Shown: positions 8,489 through 16,832, counted from the stretch's first letter. The stretch is 64,000 bases of DNA from Candidatus Phyllobacterium onerii (GCF_028331445.1 NZ_JAQMHX010000002.1:372001-436000); one strand, 5' to 3'. Translations and numbers: made by a program. The notes: generated by a model from the sequence alone, not told the origin.

Positions 8489-9955
8489 ATGCAATGCATG
8501 TCCTTGCAAGTGCTCATCAGGCGGTCAAGTTCCTCTAAGGCATACGCGCGCAGACCGCTGCGTCCGTCATACGCGAAAATTGAGATTTTGCCCGGGCGCC
8601 GCGTATTTGCCGGCCTTTTCCTGCTTGTCTTTTCGTGCCTGACCAACTGCAGCGCGGCCAGTGCCGACACGTATACGTTGGTGGCAGAAGACAAGATAAA
8701 GCTGCGCATCGTCGAGTGGAGATCGTCGGATACCCGATACGCCAGTTGGGAGGCGCTTGAGGGCCTATATGCCGTCGATGATATGGGCAATCTATCGATC
8801 CCGATCGCGGGTCAGATAAAGGCGAATGGGAAGACAACCGCCCAGCTTGCCGACGCCATCGCGAGCGCGCTGGCCGAGAAGGCCGAGTTGCCGGGAAAAC
8901 CCTTTATTGCGGTCGAGATCGCCGAGCACGCGCCAGTCTTCGTGACGGGAACCGTGCAGACCCCGGGACGCTATCCTTTTGTGACGAACATGACCGTCAT
9001 GAAGGCGGTGAGCATCGCCGGCGGCTTTTTGCGGGCGCGAGAGGGCAATGCTGTCTTCGAGCGCGACCGGATCCAGGCTGCCGGGGCCTATCGCAGCGCC
9101 ATCCTCAGCCGGCGTGATCTTCTGATGCGACAGGCGCGCCTGCGCGCCGAGATCGCCGGCGAACCCAGTTTCGCGGTTCCTGGCGAACTCGTTGGAACGC
9201 CAGATGTCGAAAAACTGAAGACGGAGGAATCCAACCTGATGCGGCTGCGACGGGTCGAGTCCGCGAGCCAGATCGCGGCTGCGAACGATCTCAGCCGTCT
9301 GTACAGTCAGGAAATCCAGTCGCTCGAAGCCAAGATCATCTCGCAAAAGCGACAGATCACCCTTGCGCAGGAGGAACTGGATGCCGTCAACGGCCTTGCG
9401 AGCAAGGGTCTATCGAACAACGCCCGGCAATTTTCACTCGATCGCGCGTTGGCGGACGCTCAAAGCAGCATGCTCGATCTGGAAATCGCCCTGACCAAGG
9501 CCCGCCAGGCGCTGAGCGACAGCGAGCGCGAAAAGACCGGGATCATCAACAAGCAGAACGCAGAAAACCAGCAGCTGCTGAATACTGTTGATCTCGATAT
9601 CACCAAGGCGGCGGTCGATATTCAGGTAGCACAACTGCTCGGTGAGCAGGCCGGGTACGCCGCTCAACTTGCCCAGATCGGGACGGAGACGACGAGCCTT
9701 CAAAGAACACATAAGACTTTCAAGATCGTGCGTCGCAGCGACGACGGAACCTATCATACGATCGAAGCGGATGAGACGACCGCCTTACTGCCACACGACC
9801 TCGTTGAGATCGGTGTCGACGCGGACGCTCAAGCGTCCTCTCTGCTTCCACCGCAGGCATCGGCTGCCTTGCTTTCCGAGGTCGCGCCAGACGGTCCGGC
9901 GGATTCCCGCTTCGGTGTCTCAAGCAAGGCCGAAAATGGAGGCAGCCATGATTGA
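8489..9955 (+). CDS. Outer-membrane polysaccharide export protein (OPX, ExoF-like)
   Basis: A 488-residue export protein of the Wza/ExoF class. The N-terminus is basic, then hydrophobic ('VFAGLFLLVFSCLTNCSAAS'), compatible with a signal peptide cleaved near SAASA; no clean lipobox is seen. A Poly_export domain follows ('YAVDDMGNLSIPIAGQI', about residues 90-107) and an SLBB-type repeat ('PVFVTGTVQTPGRYPF', about 148-163). A long coiled-coil region covers roughly 215-400, as in ExoF-like proteins. ATG 8489 sits 11 bases after GGAGG; ATG 8498 is an alternative. It lies seven bases after the GT2 stop and overlaps a small ORF at its own 3' end. It probably pairs with the co-polymerase to span the envelope. 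Confidence 0.87.
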   Translation: MQCMSLQVLIRRSSSSKAYARRPLRPSYAKIEILPGRRVFAGLFLLVFSCLTNCSAASADTYTLVAEDKIKLRIVEWRSSDTRYASWEALEGLYAVDDMGNLSIPIAGQIKANGKTTAQLADAIASALAEKAELPGKPFIAVEIAEHAPVFVTGTVQTPGRYPFVTNMTVMKAVSIAGGFLRAREGNAVFERDRIQAAGAYRSAILSRRDLLMRQARLRAEIAGEPSFAVPGELVGTPDVEKLKTEESNLMRLRRVESASQIAAANDLSRLYSQEIQSLEAKIISQKRQITLAQEELDAVNGLASKGLSNNARQFSLDRALADAQSSMLDLEIALTKARQALSDSEREKTGIINKQNAENQQLLNTVDLDITKAAVDIQVAQLLGEQAGYAAQLAQIGTETTSLQRTHKTFKIVRRSDDGTYHTIEADETTALLPHDLVEIGVDADAQASSLLPPQASAALLSEVAPDGPADSRFGVSSKAENGGSHD

Positions 9956-10094
9956 AGAAAATGCCATCCGGGGTCGGTTGCCTTGCCTTAAGCTCTCCGG
10001 TTCAGCGGCGACGGGAGAGTGGCGGCAACGCCGGTGCCGTCACCGACGCGCATTGCCGATCAAACGGGCACTTGCCGCCCACATCGGGGTCTGA
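9948..10094 (+). CDS. 48-codon ORF between export protein and polymerase genes
   Basis: A short ORF starting at ATG 9948 with GGAGG six to ten bases upstream, better than the site of the following gene. It overlaps the end of the export-protein gene by eight bases and stops three bases before the GTG of the polymerase gene. The product is basic, with several Arg/His/Cys ('WRQRRCRHRRALPIKR') and no membrane segment. No family is recognised. It could be a real small protein, or a leader whose translation couples the polymerase gene to the upstream message. Confidence 0.4.
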   Translation: MIEENAIRGRLPCLKLSGSAATGEWRQRRCRHRRALPIKRALAAHIGV

Positions 10095-10097
10095 AGC

Positions 10098-11567
10098 GTG
10101 ACAATTGAACCGATTGGCTACATCGTCCTGGTGCTTGGCGCGCTTAGCCTGCTCAATGGAGCACGCTTTGCAATCGTGACACTTTGTTTGTTGACGCTCT
10201 TCGGAGCTGCAGCTGCGCTCAAGGCCCCGTCGCTTGGCGGCGGCAGCATCCAACCCAGCCATCTTCTGGTGCTTTTCTTCGTCGCGACCGCCTTGCTGCG
10301 CCGCGTCGAAACACAGGCAGCCTTGGCCAGCATCACCTATCCGAGCCCCGGCTTCTGGTTCGCTGTTTACATCGTGTTCTCCGCCGTATCGGCTTTCTTT
10401 CTGCCCCGCATCTTTGCCGGTGCAACCCTGGTCTACTCGTCTGCCCGCGACGCGTCGGGGACGATGTCGACAGTGGCCTCTCCGCTGGCTCCAGGTTCGT
10501 CCAATTTTACCCAGGCTGTCTATCTGCTCGGCGACCTTGCCTGCTTTGCCGTCATCAGCGGCCTTGCCCGGCTCGGGCACGCTCGTCTCATCGCTCGAAG
10601 TCTGATCGTGACGGCCATGGCTTGTCTCGGCCTGGCGTTACTCGATATCGGAGCGTTCATGACCGGCCAAGCCGAGTTACTCGATTTCATACGCAATGCC
10701 AACTATACGATGCACACGGCCGAGACGATCGGCGGTTTCAAACGCATCGTCGGTTCCTTTCCCGAAGCAAGCTCGTATGGATCGGCAGCATTGGTTTTCT
10801 TTACGTTCACGCTCCTGCTTTGGCTGGAGCGTTTTCCAAGCCGCCTGACCGGTCTGGCGACGGTATCTGTTGGCGCTACGATCATACTGTGCACGTCGAC
10901 AACCGCCTACATTGCCGGTCTGCTTGTTCTCGGCCTCGTCGTAGTGCTGAGCCTGAAACGCCTACCCAGTGGCCGGGCTACGGCTCCCTATGCTGCTTTC
11001 CTGGTCGTCACACTGTTCATGGTTCCCTGTGTGATCGTGGCGCTCATTCTGATACCCGATACCTGGAATTCCATCACGGACCTCACGAATATTACCTTCG
11101 CAGACAAGCTTGGGTCTCAATCGGGCGAAGAGCGCACCGCATGGAACACTCTGGCGCTGGTCTCATTCGTGGAGACCGCCACTTTCGGTGCGGGACTCGG
11201 CACAGTTCGGGCATCCAGCTTCATTGCCGCGTTGCTGTCCAATGTCGGATTGTCCGGCACGGGACTTTTCGCCGTCTTCCTCTACAGCCTCCTGACAGCG
11301 GCCGGGCGCAACAAATCAGACAGCCGGGAGGACCGGGTGATCGGAGTTGCGGCCGTGTCGGCATCGATTGCCCAGATCGCCTCGGCGACGATCTCCGCGA
11401 GCAGTACCGATCTTGGCTTGCTTTTCAGCATTACAGCCGGTCTGGCCACCGGTAGCCTCGATCGCCCCTATATTTTGCCACGGCGTGCGAGCCGATCACT
11501 TGCGCGTCCATATCCCCTGGAGGCATCGGCACCACGGTTGAAAACGCCGATGGTTTCGGCGCGATGA
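10098..11567 (+). CDS. Wzy/ExoQ-like polysaccharide polymerase (O-antigen ligase-like membrane protein)
   Basis: A 489-residue protein with about a dozen hydrophobic segments and a large periplasmic stretch in the middle, the layout of Wzy polymerases and O-antigen ligases. Characteristic stretches are 'KRIVGSFPEASSYGSAAL' near residue 215 and 'WNTLALVSFVETATFGAGLG' near 350, where ligases and polymerases keep charged catalytic residues. The start is GTG 10098, three bases after the preceding 48-codon ORF. Given a Wzx flippase, co-polymerase and OPX protein in the same locus, polymerisation of repeat units is the best assignment. Sequence similarity in this class is low, so ligase versus polymerase cannot be settled by eye. 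Confidence 0.75.
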   Translation: MTIEPIGYIVLVLGALSLLNGARFAIVTLCLLTLFGAAAALKAPSLGGGSIQPSHLLVLFFVATALLRRVETQAALASITYPSPGFWFAVYIVFSAVSAFFLPRIFAGATLVYSSARDASGTMSTVASPLAPGSSNFTQAVYLLGDLACFAVISGLARLGHARLIARSLIVTAMACLGLALLDIGAFMTGQAELLDFIRNANYTMHTAETIGGFKRIVGSFPEASSYGSAALVFFTFTLLLWLERFPSRLTGLATVSVGATIILCTSTTAYIAGLLVLGLVVVLSLKRLPSGRATAPYAAFLVVTLFMVPCVIVALILIPDTWNSITDLTNITFADKLGSQSGEERTAWNTLALVSFVETATFGAGLGTVRASSFIAALLSNVGLSGTGLFAVFLYSLLTAAGRNKSDSREDRVIGVAAVSASIAQIASATISASSTDLGLLFSITAGLATGSLDRPYILPRRASRSLARPYPLEASAPRLKTPMVSAR

Positions 11568-11620
11568 CGCCCTCTCCGCGCCCCTCTACAGTAAAACACA
11601 TCGCAGCCTCCGGTTTGACG

Positions 11621-11926
11621 TTAGCCCCGGCGGTTTTTGTCTATCGCGTGCGCGGGGTCAGCTACGGAGCCATTTTTCGGAAGCTTTCGACGACGACGCC
11701 ACAGTCCCGAGCCAAAGACGCCCACCAGGTAACCGACCTCCATGAGCGCAAGGATAGCAAAACTCGAGAGCGCCGCAGCAATCAGGGAAGAGCCCTGTGC
11801 GAAGGTCGCGGCCCCCAGACCAAATGCGATGAAAATCGCAAAAATTGCGAAAGCCCAGGCACGGAGGAAAGTCCCGGCCGCGATCGAAATCACCATCGCG
11901 ATGATTGCGCCGCTCAGCATCGTCAT
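11621..11926 (-). CDS. Small membrane protein resembling ExoX/SyrA exopolysaccharide repressors
   Basis: A 101-residue protein with two or three hydrophobic helices and a basic C-terminal tail. The order of helices, with 'LMEVGYLVGVFGSGLWRRRR' at the last helix-tail junction, resembles the ExoX/Psi/SyrA family, small inner-membrane proteins that lower exopolysaccharide production through the ExoY sugar transferase. ATG 11926 is chosen because CAAGGGGAAGGAGA lies directly upstream. It is transcribed against the cluster, between the polymerase gene and a GT8 gene. The location in a locus with an ExoY-like enzyme supports the call; the similarity itself is short and hydrophobic, so it is tentative. 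Confidence 0.55.
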   Translation of the reverse strand: MTMLSGAIIAMVISIAAGTFLRAWAFAIFAIFIAFGLGAATFAQGSSLIAAALSSFAILALMEVGYLVGVFGSGLWRRRRKLPKNGSVADPAHAIDKNRRG

Positions 11927-12172
11927 TCTCCTTCCCCTTGCATCGACATAAGGGTGCCAGCCGCCAACTTTCACGCTGTGGAACCCTTGCCTGACGATAG
12001 CGGAGCGCCCTTCAGGGCTATAATTTCAATAATCAGACGCTTAAACCAGCCATATATTTCAGACGGACGGCTCAGTTGGCATTGGCAGCAAAATACCGGA
12101 CCGCGCTTCCTTACCACAGTATTAATGACGGGCTCAATCGTTCCCCGCGAGGCGCTAACAGAGGGTCGTGAC

Positions 12173-13084
12173 ATGAATAATCAATGCGTCGTTTACGTTA
12201 CGGATGTCGACTATTCATTTCCAACGATTCTTTCCGCGCTCCAGGCTCGCAAACGCGCCAGTGCAACAACGGATGTCTGCATCCTCACGTCGGAACATCT
12301 CGATAATTTTGCCGAGCTGCAAGGTCTGCTCGCGATGAGCGGGGTCAGACTTATCGATGCGGCTGCAGCATTGCTGGACTTGCTCGGCAAGCTCGACGGC
12401 TCGCATTTCCAAGGCCGCATCAGCGTCAGCACGATGGCCAAGCTGGTCCTTTGCCAGGTCCTGCCCGCCGACTATAACCAGATTATTTATCTCGACGGGG
12501 ACACGCAAGTCGTAAGCAATCTGGCTGAACTCGAAAACGCCTTCGCCCCTGAGGGAAAGTTTTTTGCGGCGCGTGACTATACGTCGATCCAGACTCTCCT
12601 CCGCACCGGAAGGGACAGCCACTATTTCAACGCCGGAGTCCTGAAATTTCACCGCAACGGCTGGATCGGGCAAGAGGCGTTGGAGCTTTTTGTGAAAAAT
12701 CCGGAGGCCTGCGAGGGCAAACATGATCAAGGTGCGCTGAACTATGTCTGCGGATCTTCACTCATGCTCGCATCGAACCGCTGGAACTTTCCGAAGCAGT
12801 TTCTTCATCTGGTGAACATGTCCTCCTTGTCCATCGTGCACTACATGGCGCATCCAAAGCCGTGGCATGGGACCTTCTTCCCCTGGAGCGATGCAGAAAG
12901 CCAGGTTTACGTCGACTTGCGCAAATCACACCCGGCATACGACGCGCTCTACCGCGGAATAACATTCGACCGTAAAATGTTATACAAGTATCGCTCAGTT
13001 CGGGAACGTCTCAAACACGCGTTGCAGGAGGACAGGCCCAATTGGCAAGTCCAGGGTCTGCTTGTCGGCGATTATGTCGTGTGA
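12173..13084 (+). CDS. GT8 family glycosyltransferase
   Basis: A 303-residue retaining GT-A glycosyltransferase of the GT8 type (LPS galactosyl/glucosyltransferase-like). The metal and donor site is 'IIYLDGDTQVVSNLAELE' (DxD near residue 105), followed by 'YFNAGVLKFHRNGW' and 'DQGALNYVCG', the family's second and third conserved blocks, and a C-terminal 'IVHYMAHPKPWHG' histidine motif. ATG 12173 follows GAGGG at six bases; a much longer in-frame ORF upstream is non-coding in character. The next gene overlaps its stop. A 246-bp gap separates it from the ExoX-like gene, and its own promoter probably lies there. Confidence 0.88.
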   Translation: MNNQCVVYVTDVDYSFPTILSALQARKRASATTDVCILTSEHLDNFAELQGLLAMSGVRLIDAAAALLDLLGKLDGSHFQGRISVSTMAKLVLCQVLPADYNQIIYLDGDTQVVSNLAELENAFAPEGKFFAARDYTSIQTLLRTGRDSHYFNAGVLKFHRNGWIGQEALELFVKNPEACEGKHDQGALNYVCGSSLMLASNRWNFPKQFLHLVNMSSLSIVHYMAHPKPWHGTFFPWSDAESQVYVDLRKSHPAYDALYRGITFDRKMLYKYRSVRERLKHALQEDRPNWQVQGLLVGDYVV

Positions 13085-14094
13085 TGGTCGAAATGAGCAT
13101 GATCAACAGTGTTTCCCTTGCCAGCATTTCACATTACGCAAAGGCCCGGCTACGCCGCTCTCTCAAGGCCAAGCAGGTCAAGTGCGACCTGCTGCGCGGC
13201 GGGCTCAAGCACGCGCGCCATGTCGTTGTATGCGTCATCCGCGACGAGGGGCATCGGTTGGCTTTCTTTCTGCAGTATTATCGCGATCTTGGTTTTGAGC
13301 ATTTTATTTGCATCGATAACGGGTCGACCGACGGCACCTTAGAGCTGTTGTCCAGTGTCGACGACGTGTCCCTCCTCTCGGCCAATGGGTCTTATAAGGC
13401 AGCCAGGTTCGGAAACGACTGGATCAACCAAGTCATCAACCGGTATTGCCAGAAAAAATGGGTCCTTTACGTCGATGCCGATGAGTTTCTGGTCTATCCG
13501 CATTGCGATACAAGGCCGATCGGCCAATTGACCGCCTACATGGATTCCGTGGGTGGTCGTTCTCTACGATCGGTCATGATCGATATGTACAGCCATAATC
13601 CTATTGTTGAGAACGTTTGCGAGCCCGGAAGTGACCCCTTGGGAGTTTGCAACCTCTTCGATCGTTCTGGCTATGTGTCACATTTCGACAAACGCAATCT
13701 GACGATATGGATCAAGGGCGGGGTCCGTGGACGGATCTATTTCCACGGCCGTCTCTGGGATGGTCCTGCGCTCAACAAGGTACCCCTCGTTTACATGGCG
13801 GGGGAGTGTCTATTTCTCAAATCATCGCATCAGGTTTGGCCGCTGTCCCTGAATTTGGGCGACATGCGCGGAGGACTTGGCGTATCGGGCGCCCTTTTGC
13901 ATTTCAAATTTTTATCGACCTTCGTTCACAAGCTTTCGGATGTGGCAAACCGATCGGAGCACACCGAAGAATACGCAGTGTACGCCCCAGGCGAGAACAT
14001 GCGCCATTTCTTGTATGAGGACACGGGCGTTTATAAAAGCTGGAAAGATTTGTCTGATCACGGTCTTATACAAGGTGAAGGTTGGAAATCCTGA
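13084..14094 (+). CDS. GT2-like glycosyltransferase (Glyco_tranf_2_4 type)
   Basis: A 336-residue protein with the compact GT-A signature of Glyco_tranf_2_4/GT92-like enzymes. It has 'VCVIRDEGHRLAFFLQYY' near residue 43, 'FICIDNGSTDGTLELL' near 75 and 'WVLYVDADEFLVYP' near 125, where the DxDE aspartates bind metal and donor. A histidine-rich 'SSHQVWPLSL' and 'GALLHFKFLS' region near the C-terminus is also typical. Its ATG overlaps the stop of the GT8 gene (TGATG), so the two form a translationally coupled pair; ATG 13093 is an alternative. They may decorate the polysaccharide or another glycolipid. Confidence 0.8.
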   Translation: MVEMSMINSVSLASISHYAKARLRRSLKAKQVKCDLLRGGLKHARHVVVCVIRDEGHRLAFFLQYYRDLGFEHFICIDNGSTDGTLELLSSVDDVSLLSANGSYKAARFGNDWINQVINRYCQKKWVLYVDADEFLVYPHCDTRPIGQLTAYMDSVGGRSLRSVMIDMYSHNPIVENVCEPGSDPLGVCNLFDRSGYVSHFDKRNLTIWIKGGVRGRIYFHGRLWDGPALNKVPLVYMAGECLFLKSSHQVWPLSLNLGDMRGGLGVSGALLHFKFLSTFVHKLSDVANRSEHTEEYAVYAPGENMRHFLYEDTGVYKSWKDLSDHGLIQGEGWKS

Positions 14095-14317
14095 AATACA
14101 GAAGCACTGGCCCCCTTTCATGGATCAAAGGCTTTGCTGGTAGCGGTGCAGTCACGTCGCCACCTCAAGTCGTGTTGGCCACGGCCTCGTTGTCGCGGAC
14201 AGCACATTCCCAAACTCGTAGAGAAGCATGCGTTTTCATGAGCATTTGCTATTGCGCGGGACCGCATGGGATTAAACCCGCTGACAGCTTCGGCACTCGT
14301 CGCCTCACTCCAGAGCG

Positions 14318-14793
14318 CCGTTTCAAGGACGTCTCGGCTGTCTCGACTTGTTGGGACAGCCTTTGGTTAAAAATAATTCTATTGCAGCGTGGGCATCGTC
14401 CGACAAGCGACGCGGCACCCGTGGTCGACAGCTCGCAATATTGTGATCAGGACACTGATGTCGTTTTCTCCTCGCAACGATGAGGGTATCGATTCCGGAC
14501 TTGGTCAGGGCAGCGTGCAATTGGCTGACCGCGAGTTTCGGGACCAGATCGACACGCGATTTTTCTACCCGCCCGAGGATCATTTCCGGCCTCGAATAGG
14601 GGCGCTTCCAAGTGCGTCCTGCGGTGTCGGATCGTCGGCGGGAATGAACCTTGTGAAAATGGCGCGTGCAGCGTTGACCGCTACAAGCTTGTGAATATTT
14701 GGCAAGACGCGATCCCACCAGCAAACGGCCCACGCACTTTCCCGCGCGAACAATCCTTGCATGTGGACACATAGATGGACCGAGTTTTTTTCC
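14318..14793 (-). pseudogene. Frameshifted isochorismatase-like cysteine hydrolase
   Basis: Pieces of one isochorismatase-family hydrolase appear in order but in different frames. The first is 'CVHMQGLFARESAWAV' with 'RAIFTRFIPADDP' (about 14625-14793), then 'LHAALTKSGIDTLIV' (about 14480-14535). The catalytic-cysteine region follows as 'GGENDISVLITILRAVDHG', with serine where the family has cysteine. 'DAHAAIELF' and finally 'QQVETAETSLKR' (14318-14353) complete it. At least three frame changes are needed to join them, and no start-to-stop ORF spans the gene. The order and spacing match a ~190-residue family member, so this is a decayed copy and not chance similarity. Confidence 0.7.
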
Positions 14794-14825
14794 AATGGGT
14801 CCAAACCGCAAACCAGAGATTGCGT

Positions 14826-15095
14826 CTATGACCCGTCTCTGGCGACGAATTTGTTGAAGCGGCTCATTTTGCCGTCGGCCGTCTTGTCCTGGTAAAGAAA
14901 GGCGAGTTTGCGTTCGTCAAAGACCTTGAAGAAATCTTCCCAGGAGATTTTCTCCAAACCTTCTTCCGGTTCGCCGAAGTCAATCCTCAGGATGCCGCCT
15001 TCGCCGCTTTCTACCACCTTGGAAGGAACACCTTTGCGCTCTTCAGACCAGCGCCGAATTGTTTTGTGGTCGGTTGTTGTTTTGCTGTCGGTCAT
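14826..15095 (-). CDS. Conserved small hypothetical protein
   Basis: An 89-residue acidic, soluble protein. It opens with a T/D-rich stretch and 'DHKTIRRWSEERKGVPSKV', followed by 'GILRIDFGEPEEGLEKISW' and a C-terminal 'YQDKTADGKMSRFNKFV'. I recall this pattern from small alphaproteobacterial proteins that are sometimes mislabelled as glucan branching enzymes; no catalytic motif of that kind is present. GAGG sits seven to ten bases before the ATG at 15095. No EcfG-type promoter is visible directly upstream. Function unknown. Confidence 0.7.
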   Translation of the reverse strand: MTDSKTTTDHKTIRRWSEERKGVPSKVVESGEGGILRIDFGEPEEGLEKISWEDFFKVFDERKLAFLYQDKTADGKMSRFNKFVARDGS

Positions 15096-15341
15096 CCTCT
15101 TTCCTCAATTTGCGGCAAACAGGGCATTGCACTCAATCCGACGGTGTTCGCCTGGCGTGTTCGTTTTCTTTGATATGGCTCTCGAATGTCTCAACCTCGT
15201 CCTGACAGCCCTCGCGGACTGGCGCTGACCGAACGCGTTCGCCATCGATGTCTTCTGTGGGGTCAACTTGCGACCAGTATTTTGGTTCCCATCACCGCTG
15301 CGTCGGAAGATGGCTTTGGCAGGGTGACGAACACGATCTGG

Positions 15342-15503
15342 CTATGCCTTGCGGGGACGCTTGCTGTCATCTTCCTTAAGATCGGCTCGTTGTCCGGGAG
15401 TTGGCGGTTGCCCCGGTGCCGGAAAGGGCGTGTCCTTCGGTTTGGGCTTTTCGGGTAGAATATCATTGTCATCGGGTTTGGGCGGGGTGACAGGGGGCGT
15501 CAT
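15342..15503 (-). CDS. Proline-rich 53-residue protein
   Basis: A very small, low-complexity hydrophilic protein rich in Pro, Asp and Lys ('MTPPVTPPKPDDNDILPEKP' and so on). The ATG at 15503 has AGAGGT ten bases upstream, and an EcfG-type promoter match lies 39 bases before the start, which makes it more credible than its size suggests. There is no membrane helix or signal peptide. It is probably disordered. No family recognised. Confidence 0.55.
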   Translation of the reverse strand: MTPPVTPPKPDDNDILPEKPKPKDTPFPAPGQPPTPGQRADLKEDDSKRPRKA

Positions 15504-15541
15504 TGGCTTACCTCTTTTGTTGTTCGTCTCGTGGAGTTTCA

Positions 15542-15566
15542 AACACCCCTGGCAACCCAAAGTTCC
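15542..15566 (-). promoter_or_regulatory. EcfG-type promoter for the proline-rich small protein
   Basis: On the minus strand GGAAC-N16-TGTT (GTTCC at 15562-15566, AACA at 15542-15545), matching the GGAAC-N18-TT form of the alphaproteobacterial general-stress sigma factor. It ends 39 bases before the ATG at 15503. Confidence 0.6.
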
Positions 15567-15689
15567 CTACGAAGGTCTTTGGTAAGGGCCATCAGCGTGG
15601 CGTCGGCCTTAACCTGCAGCTTCTCCGGTTCAAGGATGGAGCCTTCTACGACGACGACGGAAAATTCACCGACTTTCCCTTTGGTTTGG

Positions 15690-15712
15690 GCTATACCTTC
15701 AGAAGGTATAGC
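15690..15712. repeat. Perfect hairpin with 10-bp arms
   Basis: GCTATACCTT and AAGGTATAGC separated by only three bases. The pairing extends further outward through GGTTT/AAACC with a two-base bulge. No T-run follows on either strand, so it is not an intrinsic terminator. Confidence 0.75.
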
Positions 15713-15930
15713 AAACCTAACATGGAAACGGACAAAAGCAGGGAGTGCAGTCTGGAATACATCGGACCTGCGAGCGATCTTGAATTGGGCTACAGGCCGC
15801 AACGTCGACAGAGGCTTTTCGATTCCCTATCCGGACGCAAAAAATATGCACTCGTTTGGGATAGTTGGGTTGTTGTTGGAAGGCCCGGACCAATCATCTG
15901 CTACGCGGGCCAAATTCGTGTACACGACGA

Positions 15931-16000
15931 GGCTCCACTTGCAAGAATTTCGCTTTAACGAAAGGAATCGCGCTGTTTTCGCTTTAGCGAAAGTGGAGCC
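15931..16000. repeat. 70-bp nested palindrome
   Basis: The outer arms GGCTCCACTT (15931-15940) and AAGTGGAGCC (15991-16000) are perfect inverted repeats. Inside lie two copies of a 16-bp palindrome-like motif, TTTCGCTTTAACGAAA (15948-15963) and TTTCGCTTTAGCGAAA (15977-15992), 29 bp apart. It resembles either a paired operator or a short palindromic (REP-like) element. Confidence 0.7.
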
Positions 16001-16431
16001 AATCGGAAAGCCTTGGTTAAGAGGATGTTCGGCGCGCCATTCCATGTCGGGCGCGGCACTTGCAAAGCCTGTCGGGCTCCAAGAGCCCGAGCCACATGAA
16101 CACTGAGTGGCCGCTGCAGCGGCACTTGCCTGGCCGGCCCTCACGTAGACGAACGGAACCTCATTCTCTTCGGCCCAAACGAGCGATGTCGTAGCCGCCT
16201 CGTCGAGGGCGGCGAACGGAGCTGGCTTGAAGAACGCCGGACCATCGATAGTCGCCAACGAACCAAAGGCGACGAACATGTTGTCGGCTGCCTCAATCAG
16301 AACCCAAAATTTTCCGCCTGTCTTTTGTCACCTCATAGGGAACTCTGCGATGTCCTCACGAATTCGGAGACCAGAGCAGCACCCAGTCCCCTCCAGGTGT
16401 TCCGCCCCGCCGAGGCGGCGGCATGGCGACA

Positions 16432-16661
16432 CTAAAGGATTCCTGCTTCGGTGGCGGTCTCAACCAACGCGCGTCTCGCTTTTGACCGCCGAATGTTCCT
16501 TCCATGGTTCGGGTGCATGCCTGATGCGCCGCCACGAGCTTGGGTCCCTCCTTGACCGGCCAATCGTCTGAAAGATGCTCCGCCGCCAATGCCACCGAAC
16601 TGACAACCCGGTGCCGACCGGCTGCGGCAATGATGACCTCGTTGAAATGAACATCGTGCAT
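16432..16661 (-). pseudogene. DUF982 protein gene with a frameshift near its 3' end
   Basis: The first ~65 residues ('VHFNEVIIAAAGRHRVVSS', 'LSDDWPVKEGPKLVAAHQAC') match the DUF982 pattern: a strand, then helix, then W-P-x-x-x-G-P and an alanine-rich helix with Cys. The expected C-terminal 'ARRALVETATEAGIL' lies in another frame ending at 16432, so one indel near 16465-16490 separates them. A single sequencing error would give the same picture. The family is small (~80 residues), specific to rhizobia and of unknown function. Confidence 0.65.
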
Positions 16662-16668
16662 GCCTGCT

Positions 16669-16693
16669 AACTGCCACTTACGCCCGAAGTTCC
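16669..16693 (-). promoter_or_regulatory. Possible EcfG-type promoter before the DUF982 remnant
   Basis: Minus-strand GGAAC-N16-AGTT (GTTCC 16689-16693, AACT 16669-16672). The -10 element ends only eight bases from the ATG at 16661, so the transcript would be leaderless or nearly so; the true start may also differ. Confidence 0.4.
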
Positions 16694-16832
16694 ACCACGC
16701 GATTCTCCCGTAATCTGGCTGCGGGCAATATAGCCCCGGACGCAGCTAACACGTGGGGTTGCAGCACGGCCGGCCAGCGCTTGCCAACCAAGCTGCCGCA
16801 CTTCCGCCCATGGAAAGTATTTTCCCTCAAGA

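Larger units (their letters stand above)
15567..16431. other. Long stretch without an assignable gene
   Basis: Nothing here could be assigned to a family. A minus-strand ORF at 15827-16279 has a protein-like first third ('SLVWAEENEVPFVYVRAGQ') but then loses character, and a minus ORF at 15539-15802 is equally uncertain. The stretch contains two strong palindromic structures, listed separately. It may be a remnant area between two stress loci. Confidence 0.5.

Noticed and set aside
10184-11455. 423-codon plus-strand ORF inside the polymerase gene
   Set aside because: It is rich in Arg/His/Cys with no membrane or domain pattern and is a frame shadow of the Wzy-like gene.
14323-14811. A 162-codon minus-strand ORF that could be taken as an intact gene
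   Set aside because: Only parts of it match the isochorismatase family, and the missing blocks lie in the other two frames, so it is one frame of a pseudogene.
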